Positions 1 to 6,817 of a stretch of 12,359 nt of DNA are shown here, one piece after another. The position numbers were made by a program, and so were the translations under genes. The stretch is from JAYZBC01 sp036339375 (lineage in GTDB: Bacteria > Pseudomonadota > Alphaproteobacteria > MPNO01 > UBA2964). The notes under the pieces are model-generated. The model had not been told where the DNA came from. It was given only the letters and a program-made list of their open reading frames with translations, and did not search any database. Position 1 is the stretch's first letter. Each line of letters opens with the position of its first letter. Location of the stretch: positions 1 to 12,359 of the forward strand of contig JAYZBC010000087.1 in NCBI GenBank assembly GCA_036339375.1, written 5' to 3'.

Positions 1-135
1 GTTTCTGTTTTCAAAGAGGAGCGAAAAAAATTAAGTCCTTGGTCTTCCGCCAATGTTTCCAAAAAAACTGGGTTAAAAATAGAAAATCAAATTTTAACAA
101 GAGCTCGATCTCTTCGTATTGGTGAAAAAAGGTAA
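1..135 (+). CDS. DUF3576-like protein, C-terminal end (5' truncated)
   Basis: An open frame runs from the first base to a TAA at 133-135 and gives 44 residues. Near its end is a stretch reading ENQILTRARSLRIG. This resembles the C-terminus I associate with DUF3576 proteins, predicted secreted or lipoprotein-type envelope proteins of alphaproteobacteria often encoded just ahead of leuS. The N-terminus, with any signal peptide or lipobox, lies outside the window, so localisation cannot be seen. The function of the family is not known to me. The position, same-strand orientation and the alphaproteobacterial gene order support the call, but the assignment rests on a short tail and could be wrong. 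That it is a real coding end is more secure than the family name. Confidence 0.5.
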   Translation, partial: VSVFKEERKKLSPWSSANVSKKTGLKIENQILTRARSLRIGEKR

Positions 136-208
136 TCAAATTCTTGTTTGCAGGGGCATGAACTAGTGAGGACAATCCTTTCAAAAACGCTTACATTATT
201 TTTTCGTC

Positions 209-234
209 TTTGGTGTGCCCGAAGTATCACCAAA
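209..234 (+). promoter_or_regulatory. Hairpin in the leuS leader
   Basis: TTTGGTG at 209-215 is exactly complementary to CACCAAA at 228-234, leaving a 12-nt loop. It sits in the 131-bp gap between the upstream gene and leuS and ends about 30 nt before the ATG at 267. No T-tract follows, so it does not look like a simple intrinsic terminator, and I see no T-box signature or leucine-rich leader peptide. It could be a folded 5' leader or a chance repeat. I found no convincing -35/-10 pair in the gap. Confidence 0.25.
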
Positions 235-266
235 CACTGTGCCCCAAAATTTCTAGCTGGGTCTCA

Positions 267-2861
267 ATGAATAAAAAACACGTTTCGCCTGTCGATAAAA
301 ATACCAAGTATAATGCCAAGAAAAATGAGGCAAAATGGCAAGCCCTCTGGGAGCAGCATGCGAGTTTTGTGGCAGCTGAAACTCCTGACAAACCAAAATA
401 TTATATCTTAGAAATGTTCCCATACCCCTCGGGGCGCATTCACATGGGGCATGTCCGGAATTACACAATGGGTGACGTGGTTGCCCGGTATAAAAAGGCA
501 CGGGGGTTAAACGTTTTACATCCAATGGGGTGGGATGCTTTTGGGATGCCAGCCGAAAATGCTGCCATCGAACAACAAACCCACCCCGCGACATGGACTT
601 ATGAAAATATAACCGCCATGAAGCAACAACTGAAAAGTATGGGTCTCGCTCTAGATTGGTCACGTGAAATAGCCACTTGTCACCCAGAATATTATCGGCA
701 CGAACAAAAAATGTTTCTCGACTTCATGTCAGAGGGCCTAGTCTACAGAAAAAAAAGTCAGGTGAATTGGGACCCGGTTGACAATACGGTGTTAGCCAAC
801 GAACAAGTTATTGATGGGCGCGGCTGGCGATCTGGAGCACCGGTTGAACGTCGAGAACTTAATCAATGGTTTTTTCGAATTACCCGCTTTGCTGATGAAT
901 TGCTTGAAGACTTAAAAACCTTAGAACGGTGGCCAAACAAAGTCCGTTTGATGCAAGAAAATTGGATAGGCCGTTCAGAGGGGTTGAGTGTTTTATTTGA
1001 TTTGGAAGGGCTCGACGACAGCCTGGAAATTTTTACAACCAGGCATGACACCATATTTGGAGCAACGTTTTGTGCCATTTCCCCTGATCATCCATTGGCA
1101 GGAAAAATTGCATTAAAAAACACAAAAATAAGGCGTTTTATAGATGAATGTCACGCGATGGGCACAAGCGAAACGGCTCTCGAACAAGCGGATAAAAAGG
1201 GAATAAACACGGGACTCCGCGCACGACACCCACTAATTAATGGTAAAGTCCTCCCAGTATTCGTGGCTAATTTTGTCCTTATGGATTATGGAACAGGCGC
1301 AATTTATGGGTGCCCAGCTCATGATCAACGCGATTTGGACTTTGCCAGAAAATATAGCCTCGACGTTATTCCAGTTGTGATACCTAAGGAGTCTTCAGCA
1401 GAAACATTCACTATCCGTGCTGAAGCCTACACGGGCGAGGGCATACACGCCAACTCTGATTTTATCAACGGTCTAGGGGTTGGGCCCGCAAAGGAAGCAA
1501 TAGCAAACCGGCTGGAACACCTAGGCAAAGGAAAGCGCGAGATAAATTACCGCCTGCGTGACTGGGGAGTGTCCAGACAAAGGTATTGGGGATGCCCAAT
1601 ACCAGTAATCAATTGCGCCGTCTGCGGAACAATCCCCGTCCCCGAGACAGAATTACCTGTTCTCTTACCAGAAGAAGTTACCTTTAATGAAGCCGGAAAC
1701 CCTTTACTGCGGCATCCCACTTGGAAAAAAACAAATTGCCCATCCTGTGGCTCTCCAGCCGAACGCGAAACTGATACTCTAGACACCTTCGTTGAATCTT
1801 CGTGGTATTTTCTGAGATTTTGTTGCCCACGCGCTGAGGTTCCTATAGATCAAAAAGCAGTTAATTACTGGATGCCCGTGGATCAATATATTGGTGGCAT
1901 AGAACATGCAATTTTACACCTTCTCTATTCGCGCTACTTTACCAGGGCAATGAGACAGTGTGGATATATTGGCCTAAAGGAACCATTTGCTGGACTCTTT
2001 ACGCAAGGCATGGTGTGTCACGAAACTTTCAGAACCCAAAGTGGGGAATGGGTTTCACCTAAGGAAGTGGAAACTAATGAAAAGGGGGGCTATTTAAAAA
2101 TTTCCACCAAAGAGCCTATCAATGCGGGGCGGTCTGAAAAAATGAGTAAATCCAAGAAAAATGTCGTCGACCCTGAAGATATTATTGAGACCTACGGCGC
2201 GGACACCGCTCGATGGTTTATGCTATCAGATAGTCCGCCGGAAAGAGATCTTGAATGGACGGAAGCCGGCATTGCTGGCGCCTGGAGGTTTGTAAATAGA
2301 GTTTGGAGAATGATTTTAGACAACCCTTTCTACGCTGAAAATAATAAAAAACCAACACTCCTAAAAGAGAGCCTTACCGAAACCCGACAAAAAATACACC
2401 GGGCCATAGAAGGCGTTACTGTTGATTTAGAAAACTTTCATTTCAATCGGGCTGTGGCAAGAATTTATGAGTTGGTCAACTCAATAGAAGGGTTAAAGGG
2501 CAATGGCTACGAGGTAAATTATGTCCGCCGCGAGGGCTTTGAAACAATCGTTTTACTGATTGGGCCGATGATGCCTCATTTAGCAGAAGAATTGTGGAAA
2601 CATCTTGGGCATACAAAATTTTTAGCAAGCACCCCTTGGCCAGAACCAGACGAGGAACTTCTGCATGAGAACACCGTCACGGTAGCTGTTCAAATTAAGG
2701 GCAAACTCCGAACAACGATTGACCTACCCCGAGACACTAAAGAAGAAGTGGCAAAAAAGGTAGCGTTGGCCAACCCAAGCATTATGCCACTTCTAAAAAA
2801 CAAAACAATCAACAGAATTATTTTTGTTCCTAACCGAGTTATTAATATTGTCCACAATTAA
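267..2861 (+). CDS. leuS: Leucyl-tRNA synthetase (LeuRS)
   Basis: This class Ia synthetase charges tRNA-Leu with leucine in the cytoplasm and hydrolyses mischarged products. The 864-residue length is normal for a bacterial LeuRS. The HIGH-type signature reads HMGH at residues 59-62 and KMSKS is intact at 625-629. The CP1 editing domain (about 235-425) has the threonine-rich loop TTRHDT at 257-262 and the conserved HDQRD at 352-356, whose first Asp contacts the substrate amino group in the family. Four cysteines (450, 453, 491, 494) form the zinc-binding insert, and a C-terminal anticodon-binding region follows. The frame stays open upstream to a TTG at 210, but I chose ATG 267 because the preceding 19 residues do not look like LeuRS; no strong Shine-Dalgarno decides it. 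It heads an operon with lptE and holA. The only oddity is His in place of the usual Pro in TTRPDT. Confidence 0.97.
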   Translation: MNKKHVSPVDKNTKYNAKKNEAKWQALWEQHASFVAAETPDKPKYYILEMFPYPSGRIHMGHVRNYTMGDVVARYKKARGLNVLHPMGWDAFGMPAENAAIEQQTHPATWTYENITAMKQQLKSMGLALDWSREIATCHPEYYRHEQKMFLDFMSEGLVYRKKSQVNWDPVDNTVLANEQVIDGRGWRSGAPVERRELNQWFFRITRFADELLEDLKTLERWPNKVRLMQENWIGRSEGLSVLFDLEGLDDSLEIFTTRHDTIFGATFCAISPDHPLAGKIALKNTKIRRFIDECHAMGTSETALEQADKKGINTGLRARHPLINGKVLPVFVANFVLMDYGTGAIYGCPAHDQRDLDFARKYSLDVIPVVIPKESSAETFTIRAEAYTGEGIHANSDFINGLGVGPAKEAIANRLEHLGKGKREINYRLRDWGVSRQRYWGCPIPVINCAVCGTIPVPETELPVLLPEEVTFNEAGNPLLRHPTWKKTNCPSCGSPAERETDTLDTFVESSWYFLRFCCPRAEVPIDQKAVNYWMPVDQYIGGIEHAILHLLYSRYFTRAMRQCGYIGLKEPFAGLFTQGMVCHETFRTQSGEWVSPKEVETNEKGGYLKISTKEPINAGRSEKMSKSKKNVVDPEDIIETYGADTARWFMLSDSPPERDLEWTEAGIAGAWRFVNRVWRMILDNPFYAENNKKPTLLKESLTETRQKIHRAIEGVTVDLENFHFNRAVARIYELVNSIEGLKGNGYEVNYVRREGFETIVLLIGPMMPHLAEELWKHLGHTKFLASTPWPEPDEELLHENTVTVAVQIKGKLRTTIDLPRDTKEEVAKKVALANPSIMPLLKNKTINRIIFVPNRVINIVHN

Positions 2862-2870
2862 ACCAAATAA

Positions 2871-3425
2871 ATGATACACTTTTTCCAAATGCGTCACGCG
2901 CTCCACATCATTTTTCTTCAGGTTATTATTTCCCTGTACACCCTTGGGTGCGGCTTCCAGCCGCTACATTATGAAGCAGAGGGGACAGATGCCAAATGGC
3001 TTGCCTCGATTCAGATTTCCAAAATTCCCAACCGTAGTGGGCAAAAACTTAGGAGCTTTTTATTGGAAAGGTTTCCGTCAGTTTTTCTCAAGGCTAATCC
3101 AAAATACATTCTTTCGGTCAGCATAACCGAGGGCACAGTTAATTTAGGTATTCGTAAAGACGCGACCGCCACTCGGGCTAAATTAACAGTTACAGCGGAT
3201 TACTCTTTAAAACAAAAACTTACAAATAAAACAATCATAAGTGGAAGAGTTAACTCGACAAACAGCTACAATATTTTAACTTCAGAATTCGCTGCTATGA
3301 GCGCAGAAAATAATGCGCGCGACAGAGTTCTCCGCACTCTCGCAAAACAAATACAACTTAGGATTTCTGCAAAATACCACCAAATTTTGCATCGACGAAA
3401 CTTAAATTTGTCGCCAAAAAAATGA
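2871..3425 (+). CDS. lptE: LPS-assembly lipoprotein LptE
   Basis: LptE is the outer-membrane lipoprotein that plugs the LptD barrel and helps insert lipopolysaccharide into the outer leaflet. The protein has a short N-terminal region, a hydrophobic segment (about residues 11-26) and a lipobox-like TLGC with the lipidated Cys at 27, followed at once by GFQPLHY; Cys-Gly-Phe-x-Pro-Leu-Tyr-type starts are typical of alphaproteobacterial LptE. The length of 184 residues fits. A second ATG at 2889 (residue 7) would give a more conventional signal peptide beginning MRH, and neither start has a clear ribosome-binding site, so the true start is uncertain. It begins 9 bp after leuS and overlaps holA by 4 bp (ATGA), implying translational coupling. 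The lipobox is loose (Thr at -3 and Leu at -2). The leuS-lptE-holA order strongly supports a family that is otherwise poorly conserved. Confidence 0.85.
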   Translation: MIHFFQMRHALHIIFLQVIISLYTLGCGFQPLHYEAEGTDAKWLASIQISKIPNRSGQKLRSFLLERFPSVFLKANPKYILSVSITEGTVNLGIRKDATATRAKLTVTADYSLKQKLTNKTIISGRVNSTNSYNILTSEFAAMSAENNARDRVLRTLAKQIQLRISAKYHQILHRRNLNLSPKK

Positions 3426-4453
3426 AGGTTGCCGCCGGAAAAGTAGAAGCATTTATAGCTGACCCACCATCTAAAGCACAAGTTATCTTACTTTATGGCC
3501 CAGATAATGGCTTGGTACGAGAGCGAGCCGAAAAATTAAAACAGGCGGTAATAAAAGATCAGGATGTCGCCTTTAGACTGGCTGACTTTGCCGCAGACAA
3601 CTTAAAAAATGATCCTGGAAAGCTTTTTGATGAAGCGGCAACAATATCCCTTACCGGGGAACGTCGGGTTGTTCAAATTAGAGAAGCCGAGGATTTTATA
3701 GCTTCAATTTTTGCAGAATTTTTTAAAACCCCCGTTGGAGATGCCCTCATAATAGTAGAATCCTCCAATTTAGGACCTCGGTCTAACCTCCGAAAAATTT
3801 TTGAGAATGCAGAAATCGGTGCAGCTGTTCCTTGTTATATGGACCAAAACCGCACATTAAAAACTATAATCCAAGAGACGTTTTCAGCAGAGAGCATAAC
3901 CGTAACTCCCGACGCCCTAACCTATTTAATTAACAATTTAGGTAACGACCGAATGACAAGCCGGTCTGAACTAGAAAAGTTAATTTTATATTCTCTTGAC
4001 ACACGGAAAGTCTCCCTCCAGGCGGCAGAAGCTTGCATTGGGGACAATACTCACATGGCTTTGGAGGACATAGCATTTACAGTGGGGTTAGGTGACCTGG
4101 TAAGAGCAGGGCACCTAATAGACCGGGTCTCTCAAGAAGGCCTTTCTCCAATCAATATCATTCGTACCACTTCTCGTCACTTTCAAAGGCTCCTGTTGGC
4201 TGCACGCTTAATCATGGAGGGTCAATCAATTCAATCCGCTTTAAATGCTATTCAACCCCCAGTTTTTTTCAAACAGGTGGACAATTTCCGCGCACAGTTG
4301 CAAATCTGGCCCGTGGAACAAATCCACAAAACCCTTAACGCCCTCACCAAAGCCGAAATACAATGCAAAACAATCGGACTAGTTTCCGAAACAATTTGCT
4401 CGCAAGAGCTCTTGCGAATAAGCGCTACCGCAAAATTATTAAAAAATAAATAA
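3422..4453 (+). CDS. holA: DNA polymerase III subunit delta
   Basis: Delta is the wrench subunit of the clamp loader: it opens the beta sliding clamp so that it can be placed on primed DNA at the replication fork. The 343-residue protein has the family's N-terminal AAA+-like fold with a degenerate nucleotide site, seen as LLYGPDNGLVRERA at about residues 23-36 instead of a true Walker A. It carries the conserved block LGNDRMTSRSELEKL at about 177-191 and a helical C-terminal collar region. The ATG lies inside the last codons of lptE (4-bp overlap), so it is probably translated by reinitiation; I see no separate Shine-Dalgarno. The stop is only 15 bp from the facing parB stop. The 3' end contains an 18-bp palindrome that may affect RNA folding at this convergent junction. 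Confidence 0.93.
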   Translation: MKVAAGKVEAFIADPPSKAQVILLYGPDNGLVRERAEKLKQAVIKDQDVAFRLADFAADNLKNDPGKLFDEAATISLTGERRVVQIREAEDFIASIFAEFFKTPVGDALIIVESSNLGPRSNLRKIFENAEIGAAVPCYMDQNRTLKTIIQETFSAESITVTPDALTYLINNLGNDRMTSRSELEKLILYSLDTRKVSLQAAEACIGDNTHMALEDIAFTVGLGDLVRAGHLIDRVSQEGLSPINIIRTTSRHFQRLLLAARLIMEGQSIQSALNAIQPPVFFKQVDNFRAQLQIWPVEQIHKTLNALTKAEIQCKTIGLVSETICSQELLRISATAKLLKNK

Positions 4454-4463
4454 AACGCTTATT
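4400..4463. terminator. Possible terminator-like inverted repeats at the holA/parB junction
   Basis: TCGCAAGAGCTCTTGCGA at 4400-4417 is a perfect 18-bp palindrome that can form a 7-bp stem with an AGCT loop. Directly after it, AATAAGCG at 4417-4424 pairs with CGCTTATT at 4456-4463 across the holA stop. The 15-bp space between the two convergent genes is too small for a separate terminator, so these elements inside the holA end are the best candidates for shared transcript ends. Neither stem is followed by a clean U-tract in either direction, so intrinsic termination is doubtful. Confidence 0.3.
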
Positions 4464-4468
4464 AAAAA

Positions 4469-5362
4469 TTAGTTACTTAGGCGACGTATTATTTCATCCA
4501 ACTGTTCAAGCGTTTTATAATGAACTGCTAATTTTCCGCCTTCTCCCTTTGATTGCAATTCAACCTTAAGCCCTAATTTTTCCGTCAACCCGCGTTCTAG
4601 CTCTCTGGTATTTGGATCTTTTGCGTTCTCCCTACGGTTTTGTAGGTTAGATTTATAAGTCCCTCCTTTAACGAGCGTTTCTACCTGTCGAACGTTTAAG
4701 TTTTTTCTGATAATAGTTCTCGCTAATTCGTTAATATTTTCAGCGCCAATCAGAGCTCGAGCATGCCCTGCAGTAAGCTCCCCCTTAGAAAGGAGACTTT
4801 TAATTTCCCTAGGCAGCCCTAACAATCTCAGCGTATTTGCAATATGGCTTCGGCTTTTTCCAATAATTTCAGAAAGCTTTTCCTGCGTTTGCCCAAAATC
4901 TTTCAAAAGACGATTATAACCTTCCGCCTCCTCTAAAGGATTTAAATCTTCACGTTGAATATTTTCAATCAACGCGGCTTCGAGGGTTTCCTCATCACTC
5001 AGATCATGGACCACAATCGGCACTTCATGCAATTGCGCCTTTTGTGCTGCCCGCCAACGCCTTTCGCCCGCAATTATCTCGTACCTGTTGGCATCCCATT
5101 TGTGAACACGCACAAGAATAGGTTGCAGCATACCGTTTTTCCCAATCGAATTGGCTAGGGATTTTATTTCCTCTTGATCGAAAACTTGCCGCGGCTGATA
5201 CGGGTTAGGCGATAAAAACTCAACTGGCACTTTCATCATTCCCTTTCCCCCGAATCTCTCCTCCGTTTCTGCTTTTGAATTAGGTATTTTTACCGTATCT
5301 TTTCCTAATAGCGCTGACAGCCCCCTTCCCAATTGCCGATTTTTCGGTTTTTCATTCATCAT
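4469..5362 (-). CDS. parB: Chromosome-partitioning protein ParB
   Basis: ParB is the centromere-binding CTPase clamp that loads at parS, slides along DNA and recruits ParA and condensin. The 297-residue protein starts with the ParA-interacting N-terminal segment RQLGRGLSALLG (9-20). The CTP-binding ParB/Srx domain (about 44-137) shows NPYQPR (53-58), GERRWRA (99-105, the arginine-rich clamp motif) and ENIQRE (133-138). A helix-turn-helix for parS recognition follows at about 158-182, and a C-terminal dimerisation domain ends in LDEIIRRL. Of two adjacent ATGs I chose the first: AAGGAG at 5371-5376 lies 8 nt upstream, and this ATG overlaps the parA stop by 4 bp, the normal coupled arrangement. 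No motif is missing. It is the last gene of the leftward string, and its binding site lies about 1.4 kb upstream inside rsmG. Confidence 0.97.
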   Translation of the reverse strand: MMNEKPKNRQLGRGLSALLGKDTVKIPNSKAETEERFGGKGMMKVPVEFLSPNPYQPRQVFDQEEIKSLANSIGKNGMLQPILVRVHKWDANRYEIIAGERRWRAAQKAQLHEVPIVVHDLSDEETLEAALIENIQREDLNPLEEAEGYNRLLKDFGQTQEKLSEIIGKSRSHIANTLRLLGLPREIKSLLSKGELTAGHARALIGAENINELARTIIRKNLNVRQVETLVKGGTYKSNLQNRRENAKDPNTRELERGLTEKLGLKVELQSKGEGGKLAVHYKTLEQLDEIIRRLSN

Positions 5363-6159
5363 GAGTCTGGCTCCTTTTCCTGACGCAGAATTTCACCGGC
5401 TAGATGTATATATGCTTGGGACCCTGGGCACCGGAAATCATAAATTAGGGCTGGCATTCCGTGAGACGGCGCTTCTGATACCTTAACATTTCGCGGAATT
5501 ACTGTATTATAAACCAGATTGCCAAAGTGTTCCCTAACGTCGTTTGCAACTAATGTGCTTAATTTATTTCTTGAATCAAACATTGTAAGAACTATCCCTT
5601 GAATTTCTAAGTGGGGATTGAAACCGTTTTGCACCCGATGAATGGTGCCGACAAGTTGGCTTAACCCTTCTAGCGCTAAATACTCGCATTGTAGGGGTAT
5701 TAATACCGAATTTGCCAAAACTAATGCGTTAAGGGTTAATAAACCAAGAGTTGGTGGACAATCGATAAGAACATAGTCAAATTCGTCAGTGATCCCGGAA
5801 AATGCTTCATTAAGACGGTATTCCCGCCTCTTCATTCCAACAAGCTCTACCTCCGCGCCAGAAAGGTCTATGGTAGAAGCTATGACCTTCATATTTGGTA
5901 TTTCCGAATTAATAAGTGCTTCAGAAATTGGGGCGCCGTTTATCAAAACCTCATAACTTCCACATTTATTAGTATCCCGATTAATGCCAACGCTTGTGGA
6001 GGCGTTTCCCTGCGGATCAATGTCGAAAAGGAGGACTCGTTTCCCTACAGCAGCCAAGGCTGTTGACAAATTAATAGCCGTAGTAGTTTTTCCTACACCG
6101 CCTTTTTGGTTTGCAATAGCAAAAACTTTACAAATCCGAGAGCTGTTGATTTGAGGCAT
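5359..6159 (-). CDS. parA: Chromosome-partitioning ATPase ParA
   Basis: ParA is a Walker-type ATPase that binds nucleoid DNA as an ATP dimer and pulls the ParB-parS complex as ParB stimulates hydrolysis. At 266 residues it is a short chromosomal ParA (Soj type) with no N-terminal helix-turn-helix, unlike the longer plasmid type Ia proteins. The deviant Walker A KGGVGKTT lies at residues 19-26 with both signature lysines. DIDPQGN (46-52) is the Walker A' motif, and LIDCPP (131-136) the Walker B region. The start is supported by AGAGG at 6169-6173, 9 nt upstream. It begins 22 bp after rsmG and overlaps parB by 4 bp. Similar motifs occur in MinD and other relatives, but the coupled parB and nearby parS settle the role. 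Confidence 0.97.
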   Translation of the reverse strand: MPQINSSRICKVFAIANQKGGVGKTTTAINLSTALAAVGKRVLLFDIDPQGNASTSVGINRDTNKCGSYEVLINGAPISEALINSEIPNMKVIASTIDLSGAEVELVGMKRREYRLNEAFSGITDEFDYVLIDCPPTLGLLTLNALVLANSVLIPLQCEYLALEGLSQLVGTIHRVQNGFNPHLEIQGIVLTMFDSRNKLSTLVANDVREHFGNLVYNTVIPRNVKVSEAPSHGMPALIYDFRCPGSQAYIHLAGEILRQEKEPDS

Positions 6160-6181
6160 TCCCCTGAGCCTCTACTTCAAC

Positions 6182-6799
6182 TTACCTAAAACTAGGGTCA
6201 TACGCGATGTCCTTAATGAAAAGAATAACTCCCTTTGGGTGTGTGATACTTTGATGTCGTTTGACTTTCATTTTCCATGTTTTTTTTGCTTCGGTCAATT
6301 CTTCTTCAACACGGGCGCCTTTCAAAAACAAACAAATGGTGTTTTTTTTAACGAAAGGCTTGGCATAAACAATCAAGCGCGATAGGGGGGCAACCGCCCT
6401 AGCGGTTATGACATCGCTTGGCCAGGCCTCCTGCTCCTCAACTCTCCCCTCGTGGAGAACCACAGGAGCCTGGGTAATACGTGCGGCCTCGCGGAGAAAT
6501 GCGGACTTTTTCTTTGAAGCCTCTATGAGATGGACTGTCTTCTCGCATACAATGGCTAAAGCCAAGCCAGGAAAACCCGCTCCACTACCAAAATCCGTTA
6601 TAATATTCGCTTCTTTGGGTATCCGCTTAATAATTTGTATTGAATCAAGCATATGCCGACTCCACAAATCACTTACAGTGTTCTTCCCTACTAAATTTAT
6701 CTTTGATTGCCATTTTACCAGAAGCTCCGAGTAAAGGACTAATTTTTCAAATGTTTCACGTGAAACATTTGAAATCTGGCGGAACTCTTCAGCATCCAT
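6182..6799 (-). CDS. rsmG: 16S rRNA (guanine-527-N7) methyltransferase RsmG
   Basis: RsmG (GidB) uses S-adenosylmethionine to methylate N7 of G527 in 16S rRNA; loss of this mark gives low-level streptomycin resistance in several bacteria. The 205-residue length is normal. Visible motifs are RHMLDS (48-53), the SAM-binding loop TDFGSGAGFPG (68-78), the Glu-containing strand HLIEASKKK (90-98) and ITARAVAPL (131-139). The ATG at 6799 has no clear Shine-Dalgarno and follows the mnmG stop by 18 bp, so translation may depend on mnmG. Residues 11-17 (NVSRETF) are encoded by DNA that is also the parS site, so this part of the gene is under two constraints. The gene order mnmG-rsmG-parA-parB is widespread in bacteria. 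Confidence 0.96.
   Translation of the reverse strand: MDAEEFRQISNVSRETFEKLVLYSELLVKWQSKINLVGKNTVSDLWSRHMLDSIQIIKRIPKEANIITDFGSGAGFPGLALAIVCEKTVHLIEASKKKSAFLREAARITQAPVVLHEGRVEEQEAWPSDVITARAVAPLSRLIVYAKPFVKKNTICLFLKGARVEEELTEAKKTWKMKVKRHQSITHPKGVILFIKDIAYDPSFR
6745..6774. promoter_or_regulatory. parS: parS centromere site within a 30-bp perfect palindrome
   Basis: TGTTTCACGTGAAACA at 6752-6767 is identical to the 16-bp consensus parS that chromosomal ParB proteins bind in many bacteria. The symmetry continues for 7 bp on both sides, so the whole of 6745-6774 is a perfect palindrome flanked by TTTCAAA and TTTGAAA. It lies within rsmG and encodes part of the ISNVSRETFEK peptide. I saw no second consensus parS in the window. 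Binding by the ParB encoded at 4469-5362 is inferred from the exact sequence match and the linkage. Confidence 0.95.
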
Positions 6800-6817
6800 A
6801 AAACTAAGCCGCTTTGT

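Noticed and set aside
210..266. N-terminal extension of LeuRS from TTG 210
   Set aside because: The 19 extra residues are unlike LeuRS N-termini and overlap a leader hairpin; ATG 267 gives a normal-length protein.
253..663. 136-codon open frame on the - strand antisense to leuS
   Set aside because: It overlaps the conserved HIGH region of LeuRS, has no recognisable domain and no supporting context.
656..671. Degenerate parS-like sequence (12 of 16 matches, CACGTGAAA shared)
   Set aside because: Four mismatches fall mainly in one half-site, and the DNA encodes the conserved LDWSRE segment of LeuRS, so the match is best explained by coding constraint.
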